From assembly GCA_025935595.1 (NCBI GenBank), contig JAICUZ010000113.1, forward strand, positions 1 through 8,141: a stretch of DNA of 8,141 bases, read 5' to 3'. A model generated the notes under the pieces. That model made no database searches. It saw only the letters and a program-made list of their open reading frames with translations, and was not told the origin of the DNA. Position 1 is the first letter of the stretch. Each line of letters starts with the position of its first letter. Position numbers and translations under genes: made by a program. This document shows, one piece after another, positions 1 to 5,280 of this stretch. Origin of the DNA: Burkholderiales bacterium. Its GTDB lineage: Bacteria > Actinomycetota > Thermoleophilia > Gaiellales > Gaiellaceae.

Positions 1-1682
1 AGAAGGACTCGTCGCGCAACGACGACATCGACCGGCTGCGGCACAGCGCCACGTCGAACGTCCTCACGCGCCGCGACACGAGCATCGTCGCGTCTGTGTC
101 GTGCATCTACGGCCTCGGCTCGCCCGAGGAGTACGAAAAGAAGCTCGTGTTCCTCGCGGTCGGCGAGGAGACGGACCGCGACCTCGTGCTGCGGAAGCTG
201 ATCGACATCCAGTACGCGCGCAACGACACGTTGCTCGGACGCGGTCGCTTCCGCGTCAAGGGCGACATGGTCGAGATCCAGCCGTCGCATTCCGAGACCG
301 CGTACCGCGTCTCGTTCTTCGGCGACGAGGTCGAGCAGATCACGCATTTCGACCCGCTCACCGGCGAGGTGCTGTCGAAGCTCGATCACATCACCGTGTT
401 CCCGGCGACGCAGTACGTGACGTCGAAGCCGACCATCGACCGCGCGCTCGTCGAGATCCGCCATGAGCTCGAGGAGCAGGTGAAGCACTTCGAGTCGAAG
501 TCGATGATGCTCGAGGCGCACCGCATCCGGCAGCGGACGGAGTACGACATGGAGATGATGCGCGAGCTCGGCTTCTGCAACGGCATCGAGAACTACTCGC
601 GCATCCTCGACGGCCGTCCCGCAGGATCGGCGCCGCATACGTTGCTGGACTACTTCCCGTCGGACTACGTCGTCTTCGTCGACGAGTCGCATCAGACCGT
701 CCCGCAGATCGGCGGCATGTACGAGGGCGACCGGTCGCGCAAGCAGACGCTCGTCGACTTCGGGTTCCGGCTGCCGAGCGCGTTGGACAACAGGCCGCTC
801 CGCTTCGACGAGTTCCTCGAGAAGGTGCCCCAGGCGGTGTTCGTCTCCGCGACGCCGGGCGCGTGGGAGCTGCGCCAGTCGACGCGGGTCGCCGAGCAGC
901 TGATCCGGCCGACCTACCTCGTCGACCCGGAGGTCGAGCTCAGGCCGACACGTCACCAGATCGACGACCTCCTGAACGAGATTCGCAAGCGCGAGGAGAA
1001 GAACGAGCGCGTCCTCGTGACGACGCTGACGAAGAAGATGGCCGAGGACCTCACCGACTACCTGCTGGAGGCGGGCGTGAAGACGCGCTATCTGCACAGC
1101 GAGGTCGACACGCTCGAGCGCATCCAGATCATTCGCGAGCTGCGGCTCGGCGACTACGACGTGCTCGTCGGCGTGAACCTGCTGCGCGAGGGCCTCGACC
1201 TGCCGGAGGTCTCGCTCGTCGCGATCCTCGACGCCGACAAGGAAGGTTTCCTCCGGGGCAAGACGGCGCTGATCCAGACGATCGGCCGCGCTGCGCGTCA
1301 CGTCGACGGGAAGGTGCTGATGTACGCGGACAAGGAAACGGAGGCGATCCGCGGCGCCCTCGAGGAGACGAACCGCCGCCGCACGACGCAGCTCGCCTAC
1401 AACGAGGAGAACGGCGTCAAGCCGATCTCGATCACGAAGGGTGTCTCGGACATCGCGGAGTTCCTTGCGCTCGAGCAGCCGCACGTCCCGAGCTCGCGGC
1501 GGCGCGGCGGCAAGAAGGTCGAGGGGCTCGACCGCGACGAGCTCGAGAAGCTGCTCGTGACGCTCGAGGAGGAGATGTTCCAGGCCGCCGAGGAGTTGCG
1601 GTTCGAGTATGCGGCGAAGCTCCGCGACGAGATCAAGGAGATCCGGCGCGACCTGAACGCGCTCGTGGAGGCCACCGCGTGA
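1..1682 (+). CDS. uvrB: UvrABC excinuclease subunit B (5' end outside window)
   Basis: UvrB is the damage-verifying, helicase-fold subunit of nucleotide excision repair; it is loaded onto DNA by UvrA and recruits UvrC. Codons run from base 3 with no start in the window: the first residues are KDSSRNDDIDRLRHSAT and then SCIYGLG, typical of UvrB about 100 residues in. About 559 residues are visible; comparison with full-length UvrB of about 660-670 residues suggests roughly 100 are missing. Visible motifs are the DESH box (681-698, DESHQT), VSATPG (843-860), motif V with VNLLREGLDLPE (about 1167-1208), motif VI QTIGRAARHV (1275-1304), and a C-terminal UVR motif (about 1539-1655) that contacts UvrC/UvrA. 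The reading frame is intact to the TGA at 1680-1682. The stop overlaps the GTG of the next gene. One oddity is a Tyr codon (915-917) where relatives usually have Gly in RPTGL. Identification is certain; the promoter is outside the window. Confidence 0.98.
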   Translation, partial: KDSSRNDDIDRLRHSATSNVLTRRDTSIVASVSCIYGLGSPEEYEKKLVFLAVGEETDRDLVLRKLIDIQYARNDTLLGRGRFRVKGDMVEIQPSHSETAYRVSFFGDEVEQITHFDPLTGEVLSKLDHITVFPATQYVTSKPTIDRALVEIRHELEEQVKHFESKSMMLEAHRIRQRTEYDMEMMRELGFCNGIENYSRILDGRPAGSAPHTLLDYFPSDYVVFVDESHQTVPQIGGMYEGDRSRKQTLVDFGFRLPSALDNRPLRFDEFLEKVPQAVFVSATPGAWELRQSTRVAEQLIRPTYLVDPEVELRPTRHQIDDLLNEIRKREEKNERVLVTTLTKKMAEDLTDYLLEAGVKTRYLHSEVDTLERIQIIRELRLGDYDVLVGVNLLREGLDLPEVSLVAILDADKEGFLRGKTALIQTIGRAARHVDGKVLMYADKETEAIRGALEETNRRRTTQLAYNEENGVKPISITKGVSDIAEFLALEQPHVPSSRRRGGKKVEGLDRDELEKLLVTLEEEMFQAAEELRFEYAAKLRDEIKEIRRDLNALVEATA

Positions 1683-2164
1683 GTCTGGGATTCGTCCTCG
1701 CGATCGTCGCGAGCGGGTTCATCACGGGCGGGCTCGCGCGCTTTGCGATCCCCGGTCCCGATCCGATGCCTGTGTGGCTGACCATCGCAATCGGCCTCAC
1801 CGGCTCGATCGTCGGCGCCGTCATCGGCCGGGCGGTCTCCGACGACAACGGCTACGCCGTCTCGTTCCTGTCGTTCGGTGTCGCGATCTCGCTGGTCGCC
1901 GGCTACCGGCGGTTCGTGCAGCACCGCCCGATCTTCGGGCCGGGTGCGATGGCATTCCCGGAGCGCGGCCTCGGCGTCGCGGAGCAGCGCGAGAAGCTTC
2001 GCCAGCTCGGCTTCGATCCGGACGCGATGCGGCGGGATCCGAAGCAGCTCGAGAATCTGCGCCTCGAGGCGATGCTGCGCGAGCTGCATCGGGCCGGCGT
2101 GCTCGACGACGACGAGCTGCAGGCGAAACTCGGGCGTTTGACGACGAGAACTGGGGAGAGATAG
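1679..2164 (+). CDS. GlsB/YeaQ-like membrane protein with C-terminal SHOCT-like segment
   Basis: This 161-residue protein has three predicted membrane segments (about residues 3-24, 32-53, 59-76) and a soluble tail. Residues 13-30 read GFITGGLARFAIPGPDPM, resembling the GlsB/YeaQ/YmgE (transglycosylase-associated) family, small membrane proteins of unknown biochemical role. The tail is charged; residues 126-154 contain LRELHRAGVLDDDELQAKL, which fits the SHOCT pattern (L..L...G.L/I..EE/DE...K..L), a short module found at C-termini of many bacterial proteins and thought to aid oligomerisation. The GTG start at 1679 is chosen because it forms a GTGA overlap with the uvrB stop and has GGAG at about 1667-1670, 8 nt upstream. 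Frame extension further upstream is only the uvrB shadow. The overlap implies translational coupling to uvrB. A shared function with UvrB is not implied by sequence. Family assignment is by motif only. Confidence 0.82.
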   Translation: MSLGFVLAIVASGFITGGLARFAIPGPDPMPVWLTIAIGLTGSIVGAVIGRAVSDDNGYAVSFLSFGVAISLVAGYRRFVQHRPIFGPGAMAFPERGLGVAEQREKLRQLGFDPDAMRRDPKQLENLRLEAMLRELHRAGVLDDDELQAKLGRLTTRTGER

Positions 2165-2169
2165 CAGTC

Positions 2170-2403
2170 ATGCATTGGGTATGGCTCATCATCGTCGGCC
2201 TCATCGTGGGTGCGCTCGGACGGGCTCTTCATCCGGGCAAGGACCCGATGGGGTGGATCCTCACGCTCGTCCTCGGCGTCCTCTCGCTCATCATCGCCGG
2301 GCTGATCTTCTCGAACGGCGTGCTCGAGTTCATCATCGGGATCATCATCGCCGCCGTGCTGCTCGTGATCTGGAGCCGCTTGGCGCCGCGCGCCGCGCAC
2401 TGA
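2170..2403 (+). CDS. Small GlsB/YeaQ/YmgE-family membrane protein
   Basis: This is a 77-residue, almost entirely hydrophobic protein with three predicted membrane segments (about residues 3-20, 29-47 and 52-68). Residues 10-27 read GLIVGALGRALHPGKDPM, the characteristic first-hairpin motif of the GlsB/YeaQ/YmgE family; the length is close to the family norm of about 80. ATG at 2170 lies 5 bp after the previous stop; GGGGAG at 2153-2158 is a reasonable ribosome binding site about 11 nt upstream, inside the end of the preceding gene. The motif matches the preceding protein at 10 of 18 positions, so the two are probably tandem paralogues. It is the last gene of the likely uvrB transcription unit and ends at the base next to the end of the opposing phosphoesterase gene. 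The molecular function of the family is not established; stress-related expression is reported for some members. Confidence 0.85.
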   Translation: MHWVWLIIVGLIVGALGRALHPGKDPMGWILTLVLGVLSLIIAGLIFSNGVLEFIIGIIIAAVLLVIWSRLAPRAAH

Positions 2404-3210
2404 CTAGGGGCGCTTGCGGCCGCGCGGGAACGTTCGCACGGCCGTGAGCCCCCAGTTCCCCTCGCGCCAGATCGACGTCTCGACCGTGATCGAGTCGGCG
2501 TCGGCGCGATAGGCGACGCAGCCGCACGCCTCGCCGCGCCGGTGCGGCCGCGGGCGGCCGAGCCCGGGTGCGATCGACACGACGACGCCGCGCGCGTCAG
2601 GGTCGAGAACCTCGAACTCGTGACGCTCGCTGACCGTGCACTGGTGGATGTGGCCGCCGAGGATCAGCTCGGCCCCGGCGTCGACGAGGCCGGCGAGAAC
2701 GTGGTTGCGCCGTGCCACCGGCTTCTTGCGCGTGCGCCACGGCGCGCCGATCATCTGATGGTGGAGGGCCACCACCCGGAGCGCGCCCGTCGGCGCGTCG
2801 GCAAGCCGCCGCGAGACGCGGGCGAGCTGCGCGTCGTCGACCCCGCCCGATTGATGCCGCCACGGCCGTACCGAGTTCACACCGACGAGATGAACCGCCT
2901 CGGTCGTGTACACCGGCTCGGTCGTCTCCCACACCCGGTCGAACTCGCGCCACGGATGCGTGAAGCGCGCCGGAAAGGAGTACGGGATGTCGTGGTTCCC
3001 CGGGACGGCCACGACGGGCGTGCCCAAGGAGCGCAGGAAGGTGGCGGCGCGGTCGTGCTGGGCGGCCCGGCCGCGGTGCGTCAGGTCGCCGGTCGCGACG
3101 ATCAGCTCGGGCTCCGCGCGGGCCACGAACCCCCTGATCGCCTCGTGAACCGCAGGGTCGTCACGCGACCCGAAGTGGAGATCCGACACGTGGAGGATGC
3201 GCGTAATCAC
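2404..3210 (-). CDS. Calcineurin-like metallophosphoesterase
   Basis: This 268-residue protein has the complete dinuclear-metal phosphoesterase signature: D-x-H (D10, H12 in SDLHFG), GD (G41-D42 in TGDLTHRG), GNHD (71-74), a His pair at 150-151 (LHHQ) and GGHIH (185-189). These residues bind two metal ions and hydrolyse phosphomono- or diesters. The overall order and length resemble the CpdA/3',5'-cyclic-nucleotide phosphodiesterase-like branch, but the substrate cannot be fixed from motifs. No signal peptide or membrane segment is seen, so it is probably cytoplasmic. The start is GTG (3208-3210), giving the usual MxxILHxSDLH beginning; no good Shine-Dalgarno sequence precedes it. The gene is divergent from the 80-residue protein gene 28 bp away, and its TAG (2404-2406) abuts the stop of the facing GlsB-like gene. 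Confidence 0.93.
   Translation of the reverse strand: MITRILHVSDLHFGSRDDPAVHEAIRGFVARAEPELIVATGDLTHRGRAAQHDRAATFLRSLGTPVVAVPGNHDIPYSFPARFTHPWREFDRVWETTEPVYTTEAVHLVGVNSVRPWRHQSGGVDDAQLARVSRRLADAPTGALRVVALHHQMIGAPWRTRKKPVARRNHVLAGLVDAGAELILGGHIHQCTVSERHEFEVLDPDARGVVVSIAPGLGRPRPHRRGEACGCVAYRADADSITVETSIWREGNWGLTAVRTFPRGRKRP
2407..2452. other. Nested inverted repeats at convergent gene ends (possible terminator-like structure)
   Basis: Just past the touching stop codons at 2403/2404, GGGGC (2407-2411) can pair with GCCCC (2448-2452). Inside it, CGGCCG (2417-2422) can pair with CGGCCG (2439-2444), around a central GAACGTTC palindrome (2428-2435). The arms are interrupted by unpaired bases and there is no T-run on either side, so this is not a standard intrinsic terminator. 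It lies within the last codons of the phosphoesterase gene and could also be chance in GC-rich sequence. Confidence 0.25.
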
Positions 3211-3238
3211 CGGCGAAGCAGGCTATACAGTGAGTGAA
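3211..3238. promoter_or_regulatory. 28-bp divergent promoter region with shared TATA core
   Basis: The only space between two divergent starts contains AGGCTATACAGT (3220-3231). On the + strand TACAGT (3226-3231, a TAnnnT -10) lies 7 nt before the ATG at 3239. On the - strand TAGCCT (3220-3225) lies 9 nt before the GTG at 3210. Alternative overlapping hexamers, TATACA on + and TATAGC on -, share the central TATA. Both transcripts would be leaderless or nearly so, and -35 regions would fall within the opposite coding sequence. No convincing TTGACA-like -35 is visible on either side. Confidence 0.45.
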
Positions 3239-3481
3239 ATGGCCGACGAACCGACGACCGAGATCTTCGACGACCTCTACCTCGGCCTGAGGGCCGGCGG
3301 CGCCCTGCGGAAGCAGCGCCGCGGCGAGCCCCTCACCGATGAGGAGCAGGAGGCGCTCGGTCGCTGGCAGCGGCTTTCCACCTGGCGCAAGGGTGTCGCG
3401 ATCGGCGGCTTCGCCGTCGGCACCTTCGGGCTCGGCTTCACCCTCGGCGGCCTGATCTTCGGCCGCTGGCGCAAGGCGTAG
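3239..3481 (+). CDS. Small single-span membrane protein, unrecognised
   Basis: The product is 80 residues. Residues 1-50 are polar and probably helical, with an acidic start (MADEPTTEIFDDLYLGLRAGG), a basic patch (RKQRRG, 24-29) and LTDEEQEALGRWQRL (32-46). Residues 53-74 form one membrane segment with glycines at 56, 57, 61, 64, 66, 70, 71 and 75, a glycine-zipper pattern that suits helix-helix packing. It ends in basic RWRKA, suggesting a cytoplasmic C-terminus. I do not recognise a family. ATG 3239 is preferred because a TACAGT -10-like element sits 7 nt upstream, fitting a leaderless transcript. An in-frame GTG at 3230 (AGG at 3220-3222) would add three residues; ATG 3197 is unlikely because it overlaps the divergent gene. 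Coding status is supported by the GC-type codon pattern, clear hydrophobic segment and position. Confidence 0.75.
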   Translation: MADEPTTEIFDDLYLGLRAGGALRKQRRGEPLTDEEQEALGRWQRLSTWRKGVAIGGFAVGTFGLGFTLGGLIFGRWRKA

Positions 3482-3484
3482 CTC

Positions 3485-3579
3485 CTACGGCTCGAACGCG
3501 CGCGTCACCCGGTCGAGCTGGCGAGCCGGTCGGCGATCTCCTGGCTCGTCAGCCCGTCGCTGCGGGCCTCGTCCGACAC
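3485..3579 (-). pseudogene. Possible broken mini-gene (HTH- or SHOCT-like fragment)
   Basis: In the 108-bp gap, a minus-strand frame from GTG (3577-3579) to TGA (3505-3507) encodes 24 residues, with core DGLTSQEIADRLA, which looks like the start of a helix-turn-helix or a SHOCT-type helical hairpin. A single-base shift around 3520-3525 would continue as QLDRVTRAFEP and stop at TAG 3485-3487. That reading looks more protein-like than either frame alone. It has no visible ribosome binding site, and its start region sits in the repeat array before the macrodomain gene. It could be a decayed gene remnant or chance; confidence is low. Confidence 0.2.
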
Positions 3580-3598
3580 AATCCGACGTATGTCGGAT
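3572..3598. promoter_or_regulatory. Three helically phased half-sites over the macrodomain start (operator-like)
   Basis: TCCGAC occurs at 3572-3577 and 3582-3587, and its complement GTCGGA at 3592-3597: three copies with exactly 10-bp spacing. The last two extend to a perfect 7-bp inverted repeat, ATCCGAC-GTAT-GTCGGAT (3581-3598), which contains the ATG at 3590. CACAAT (3577-3582), 7 nt before the ATG, is a weak -10 candidate within the array. The arrangement suits a repressor site or an mRNA hairpin hiding the start codon. No known regulator motif is recognised. Confidence 0.45.
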
Positions 3599-4087
3599 CT
3601 TCAGATCGTCCGCGGCGATCTCACGACCGAGTCGGTCGACGCAATCGTCAACGCTGCCAACAGCTCGCTGCTCGGCGGCGGCGGGGTCGACGGGGCGATC
3701 CACCGTGCCGGCGGGCCGGCGATTCTCGCCGAGTGCCGGCTGCTCGGCGGTTGCGCGACCGGGGACGCCAAGGCGACGACCGCCGGCGAGCTGCCCGCCC
3801 GGTACGTCATCCACACCGTCGGCCCCGTGTGGCGCGGCGGCGACGCAGGCGAGCCCGAGCTGCTCGCGTCGTGTCATCGCCGGTCGCTCGACGTCGCGCG
3901 CGAACTGGGTGCTCGCACCGTCGCGTTTCCGGCGATCTCGTGCGGCGTGTACGGCTACCCCGCCGACCTGGCCGCGGGCGTCGCGGTCGGAACCGTGCGC
4001 AAGCACGCGCACGACGTCGACGTCGTGCGCTTCGTCCTCTTCGGAGACGACACCTACGACGCGTTCGCGGCGGCGGCGTCCGGCTGA
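3590..4087 (+). CDS. MacroD-type macrodomain protein (O-acetyl-ADP-ribose deacetylase / ADP-ribosyl hydrolase)
   Basis: This is a 165-residue single macrodomain. Macrodomains bind ADP-ribose; the MacroD/YmdB class hydrolyses O-acetyl-ADP-ribose and removes mono-ADP-ribose from acidic protein residues. Diagnostic parts are the GDLT start of the adenine pocket (9-12), NAAN (21-24), the catalytic-loop GGGGVDGAIH (29-38, with D34 matching the YmdB catalytic Asp), the CATGDA motif (55-60), YVIHTVGP (72-79), and the diphosphate loop AFPAISCGVYGYP (112-124). Length fits a complete stand-alone enzyme and there is no export signal. There is no Shine-Dalgarno sequence before the ATG; the start is fixed by the family alignment (MSDLQIVRGDLT) and lies inside an inverted repeat. 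The 3' end overlaps the facing MFS gene by 34 bp. A link to DNA repair is only suggested by neighbourhood. Confidence 0.95.
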   Translation: MSDLQIVRGDLTTESVDAIVNAANSSLLGGGGVDGAIHRAGGPAILAECRLLGGCATGDAKATTAGELPARYVIHTVGPVWRGGDAGEPELLASCHRRSLDVARELGARTVAFPAISCGVYGYPADLAAGVAVGTVRKHAHDVDVVRFVLFGDDTYDAFAAAASG

Positions 4088-5250
4088 GCGCGGGTCATCG
4101 TGAGCGCGAAGACGCCGACGAGCGCCGCCGCCGCCGAGATGCCGCCGGCGACCCAGAGTGTGCCGCGGCCGCCGATCGTCGTCACGAGCCCGGCTCCGCC
4201 CGCGAGCGCCGCAAGCTCCGCGGTGTTGCGCAGGCCGTTGAACGCGGCGAACGCGCGGCCGTGCTGCGCGGCGTCGACGCGTTGGTGGATCAGCGTGCGG
4301 AAGCCCGTGTTCTTGATCCCATGTCCCATGCCGCCGATCACCCACGCGACGAGCATCACCACGTAGAGCTGCCAGAACGGCGCCACGAACTTCGCAAGCC
4401 CTTGCACGGCGGCCGCGATCAGGGTCGCTGAGGCGACAGCCGCTGCCGGTATCCGCCCGAACAGCGTGTTCGACGCGACGATCATCCCGACTGCCCACGC
4501 GGTCAGCACGAAGCCGAACGCGAGCTTCCCGATGCCGAGCGAATGTGTTGCGTACGCGAAGTCGCCCGGAATCGACGCCGACATGAAGACGAGCCCGATC
4601 GCGCCGGTACCGAGCGTGATTGCGAGCACGCGCTCTCCGAACAGCAGCTTGATCCCGTCGCGTGCGGCGGGCTTCGCGCCGTGCTCATCCATCGGCCGCC
4701 GGCGGACCGGGAGTGCGGCGAGCACACCGGCGATCACGAGGAACGTCGCTGCGTCGGCGAGCATCGCGTACTTCGTGCCGGCGCTTCCGGCGACGATTCC
4801 CGCGAGGGCGGGGCCTGCGACGAAGCCGATGCCGCGGGCGGACTCGACGAGCCCGTTTGCCTTGCCGATCGACCGTGTGCCTGCAAGCAGAGGCACGAGC
4901 GAGAACTCTGCCGCCGACGAGACCGCGACGCCGATGCCGAGCACGAACGCGAGCACGAGGATCGCCGGCAGAGACGAGACGAACGCGAGCGAGGCTGCGA
5001 TTCCGGCCTGGAACACTCCGGCGGCGACGGCCAGCGTCCGTGTCTCGACTCGGTCGACCAGGATCCCGACATGGCCGGCGAAGAGCGCGATCGGCGACCA
5101 GAGGCAGATGAGCAGCAGTGCGACACCCCCGTCCCACATGTCATTCGCCCGGAAGCCGAGCGCGATCACGGCCACCCAGTCGCCGATCGCCGAAACGGCG
5201 ATCGCTCCGGCGAGGGCACGGAGGTGAGCGTCGCGAACCGTCACTGCCAC
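4054..5250 (-). CDS. MFS transporter (12-TM, exporter-like)
   Basis: This 398-residue protein is hydrophobic throughout, with about 12 predicted membrane segments in two halves separated by a basic cytoplasmic loop (about 181-203, PVRRRPMDEHGAKPAARD). A motif-A-like sequence, GHVGILVDRVETR (59-71), lies between TM2 and TM3, and a second-half counterpart is HGRAFAAFNGLRN (330-342). Its nearest recognisable type is the MFS_3/EntS-like exporter group; the substrate is unknown. In Mycobacterium tuberculosis an MFS efflux gene also lies beside uvrB, a comparable neighbourhood. Starts are GTG 5250 or GTG 5244. GTG 5250 is inside a strong inverted repeat and has no ribosome binding site; GTG 5244 lies 8 nt after a TACAGT -10-like element, so the true start may be two codons later. 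The gene is 30 bp downstream of the AI-2E gene on the same strand and ends in an Ala-rich tail overlapping the macrodomain gene. Confidence 0.9.
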   Translation of the reverse strand: MAVTVRDAHLRALAGAIAVSAIGDWVAVIALGFRANDMWDGGVALLLICLWSPIALFAGHVGILVDRVETRTLAVAAGVFQAGIAASLAFVSSLPAILVLAFVLGIGVAVSSAAEFSLVPLLAGTRSIGKANGLVESARGIGFVAGPALAGIVAGSAGTKYAMLADAATFLVIAGVLAALPVRRRPMDEHGAKPAARDGIKLLFGERVLAITLGTGAIGLVFMSASIPGDFAYATHSLGIGKLAFGFVLTAWAVGMIVASNTLFGRIPAAAVASATLIAAAVQGLAKFVAPFWQLYVVMLVAWVIGGMGHGIKNTGFRTLIHQRVDAAQHGRAFAAFNGLRNTAELAALAGGAGLVTTIGGRGTLWVAGGISAAAALVGVFALTMTRAQPDAAAANAS

Positions 5251-5272
5251 GGACTGTAGGACAGTCCGCGGC
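5246..5272 (-). promoter_or_regulatory. Strong inverted repeat covering the MFS start
   Basis: CGGACTGT-AGG-ACAGTCCG (5250-5268) is a perfect 8-bp inverted repeat with a 3-bp spacer. On the minus-strand RNA the stem extends to 12 pairs (5246-5257 with 5261-5272) through one G-U pair. It fills most of the 30-bp AI-2E/MFS gap, includes the GTG at 5250, and contains TACAGT on the minus strand. There is no T-run after it, so it is not a classical terminator. It could be an operator, a translation-blocking hairpin, or an intercistronic processing signal. Confidence 0.6.
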
Positions 5273-5280
5273 GAGATTCG

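Noticed and set aside
863..1678. Upstream extension of the GlsB/SHOCT-like gene to give 433 residues
   Set aside because: This part is the +1 frame shadow of uvrB. The GTG at 1679 with a ribosome binding site and a GTGA overlap is the natural start.
2428..2435. GAACGTTC palindrome as a LexA site
   Set aside because: The two half-sites have no 4-bp spacer, so the geometry is wrong for LexA.
2542..3237. 231-codon plus-strand frame
   Set aside because: It is antisense to the phosphoesterase, which has all five metal-binding motifs in order; the plus-strand product has no recognisable domain.
3485..4498. Long minus-strand open frame (337 codons)
   Set aside because: It lies antisense to the macrodomain gene and in another frame of the MFS gene. 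It is dominated by Arg/Asp/Ala without any motif, as expected of an antisense shadow in GC-rich DNA.
4539..4556. LexA-like sequence CGAATGTGTTGCG in the MFS gene
   Set aside because: The half-sites do not match GAAC-N4-GTTC and the site is deep inside coding sequence.
4466..5259. Long plus-strand open frames (253 and 238 codons)
   Set aside because: Both are antisense to the MFS gene, whose membrane pattern and motifs are clear. Their compositions (Ser/Thr/Pro/Ala or Arg/Asp/Glu) are shadow-like.
5246..5272. Inverted repeat as an intrinsic terminator of the AI-2E gene
   Set aside because: No T-run follows the stem on the minus strand, and the stem includes the next gene's start. A regulatory or processing role is more likely.
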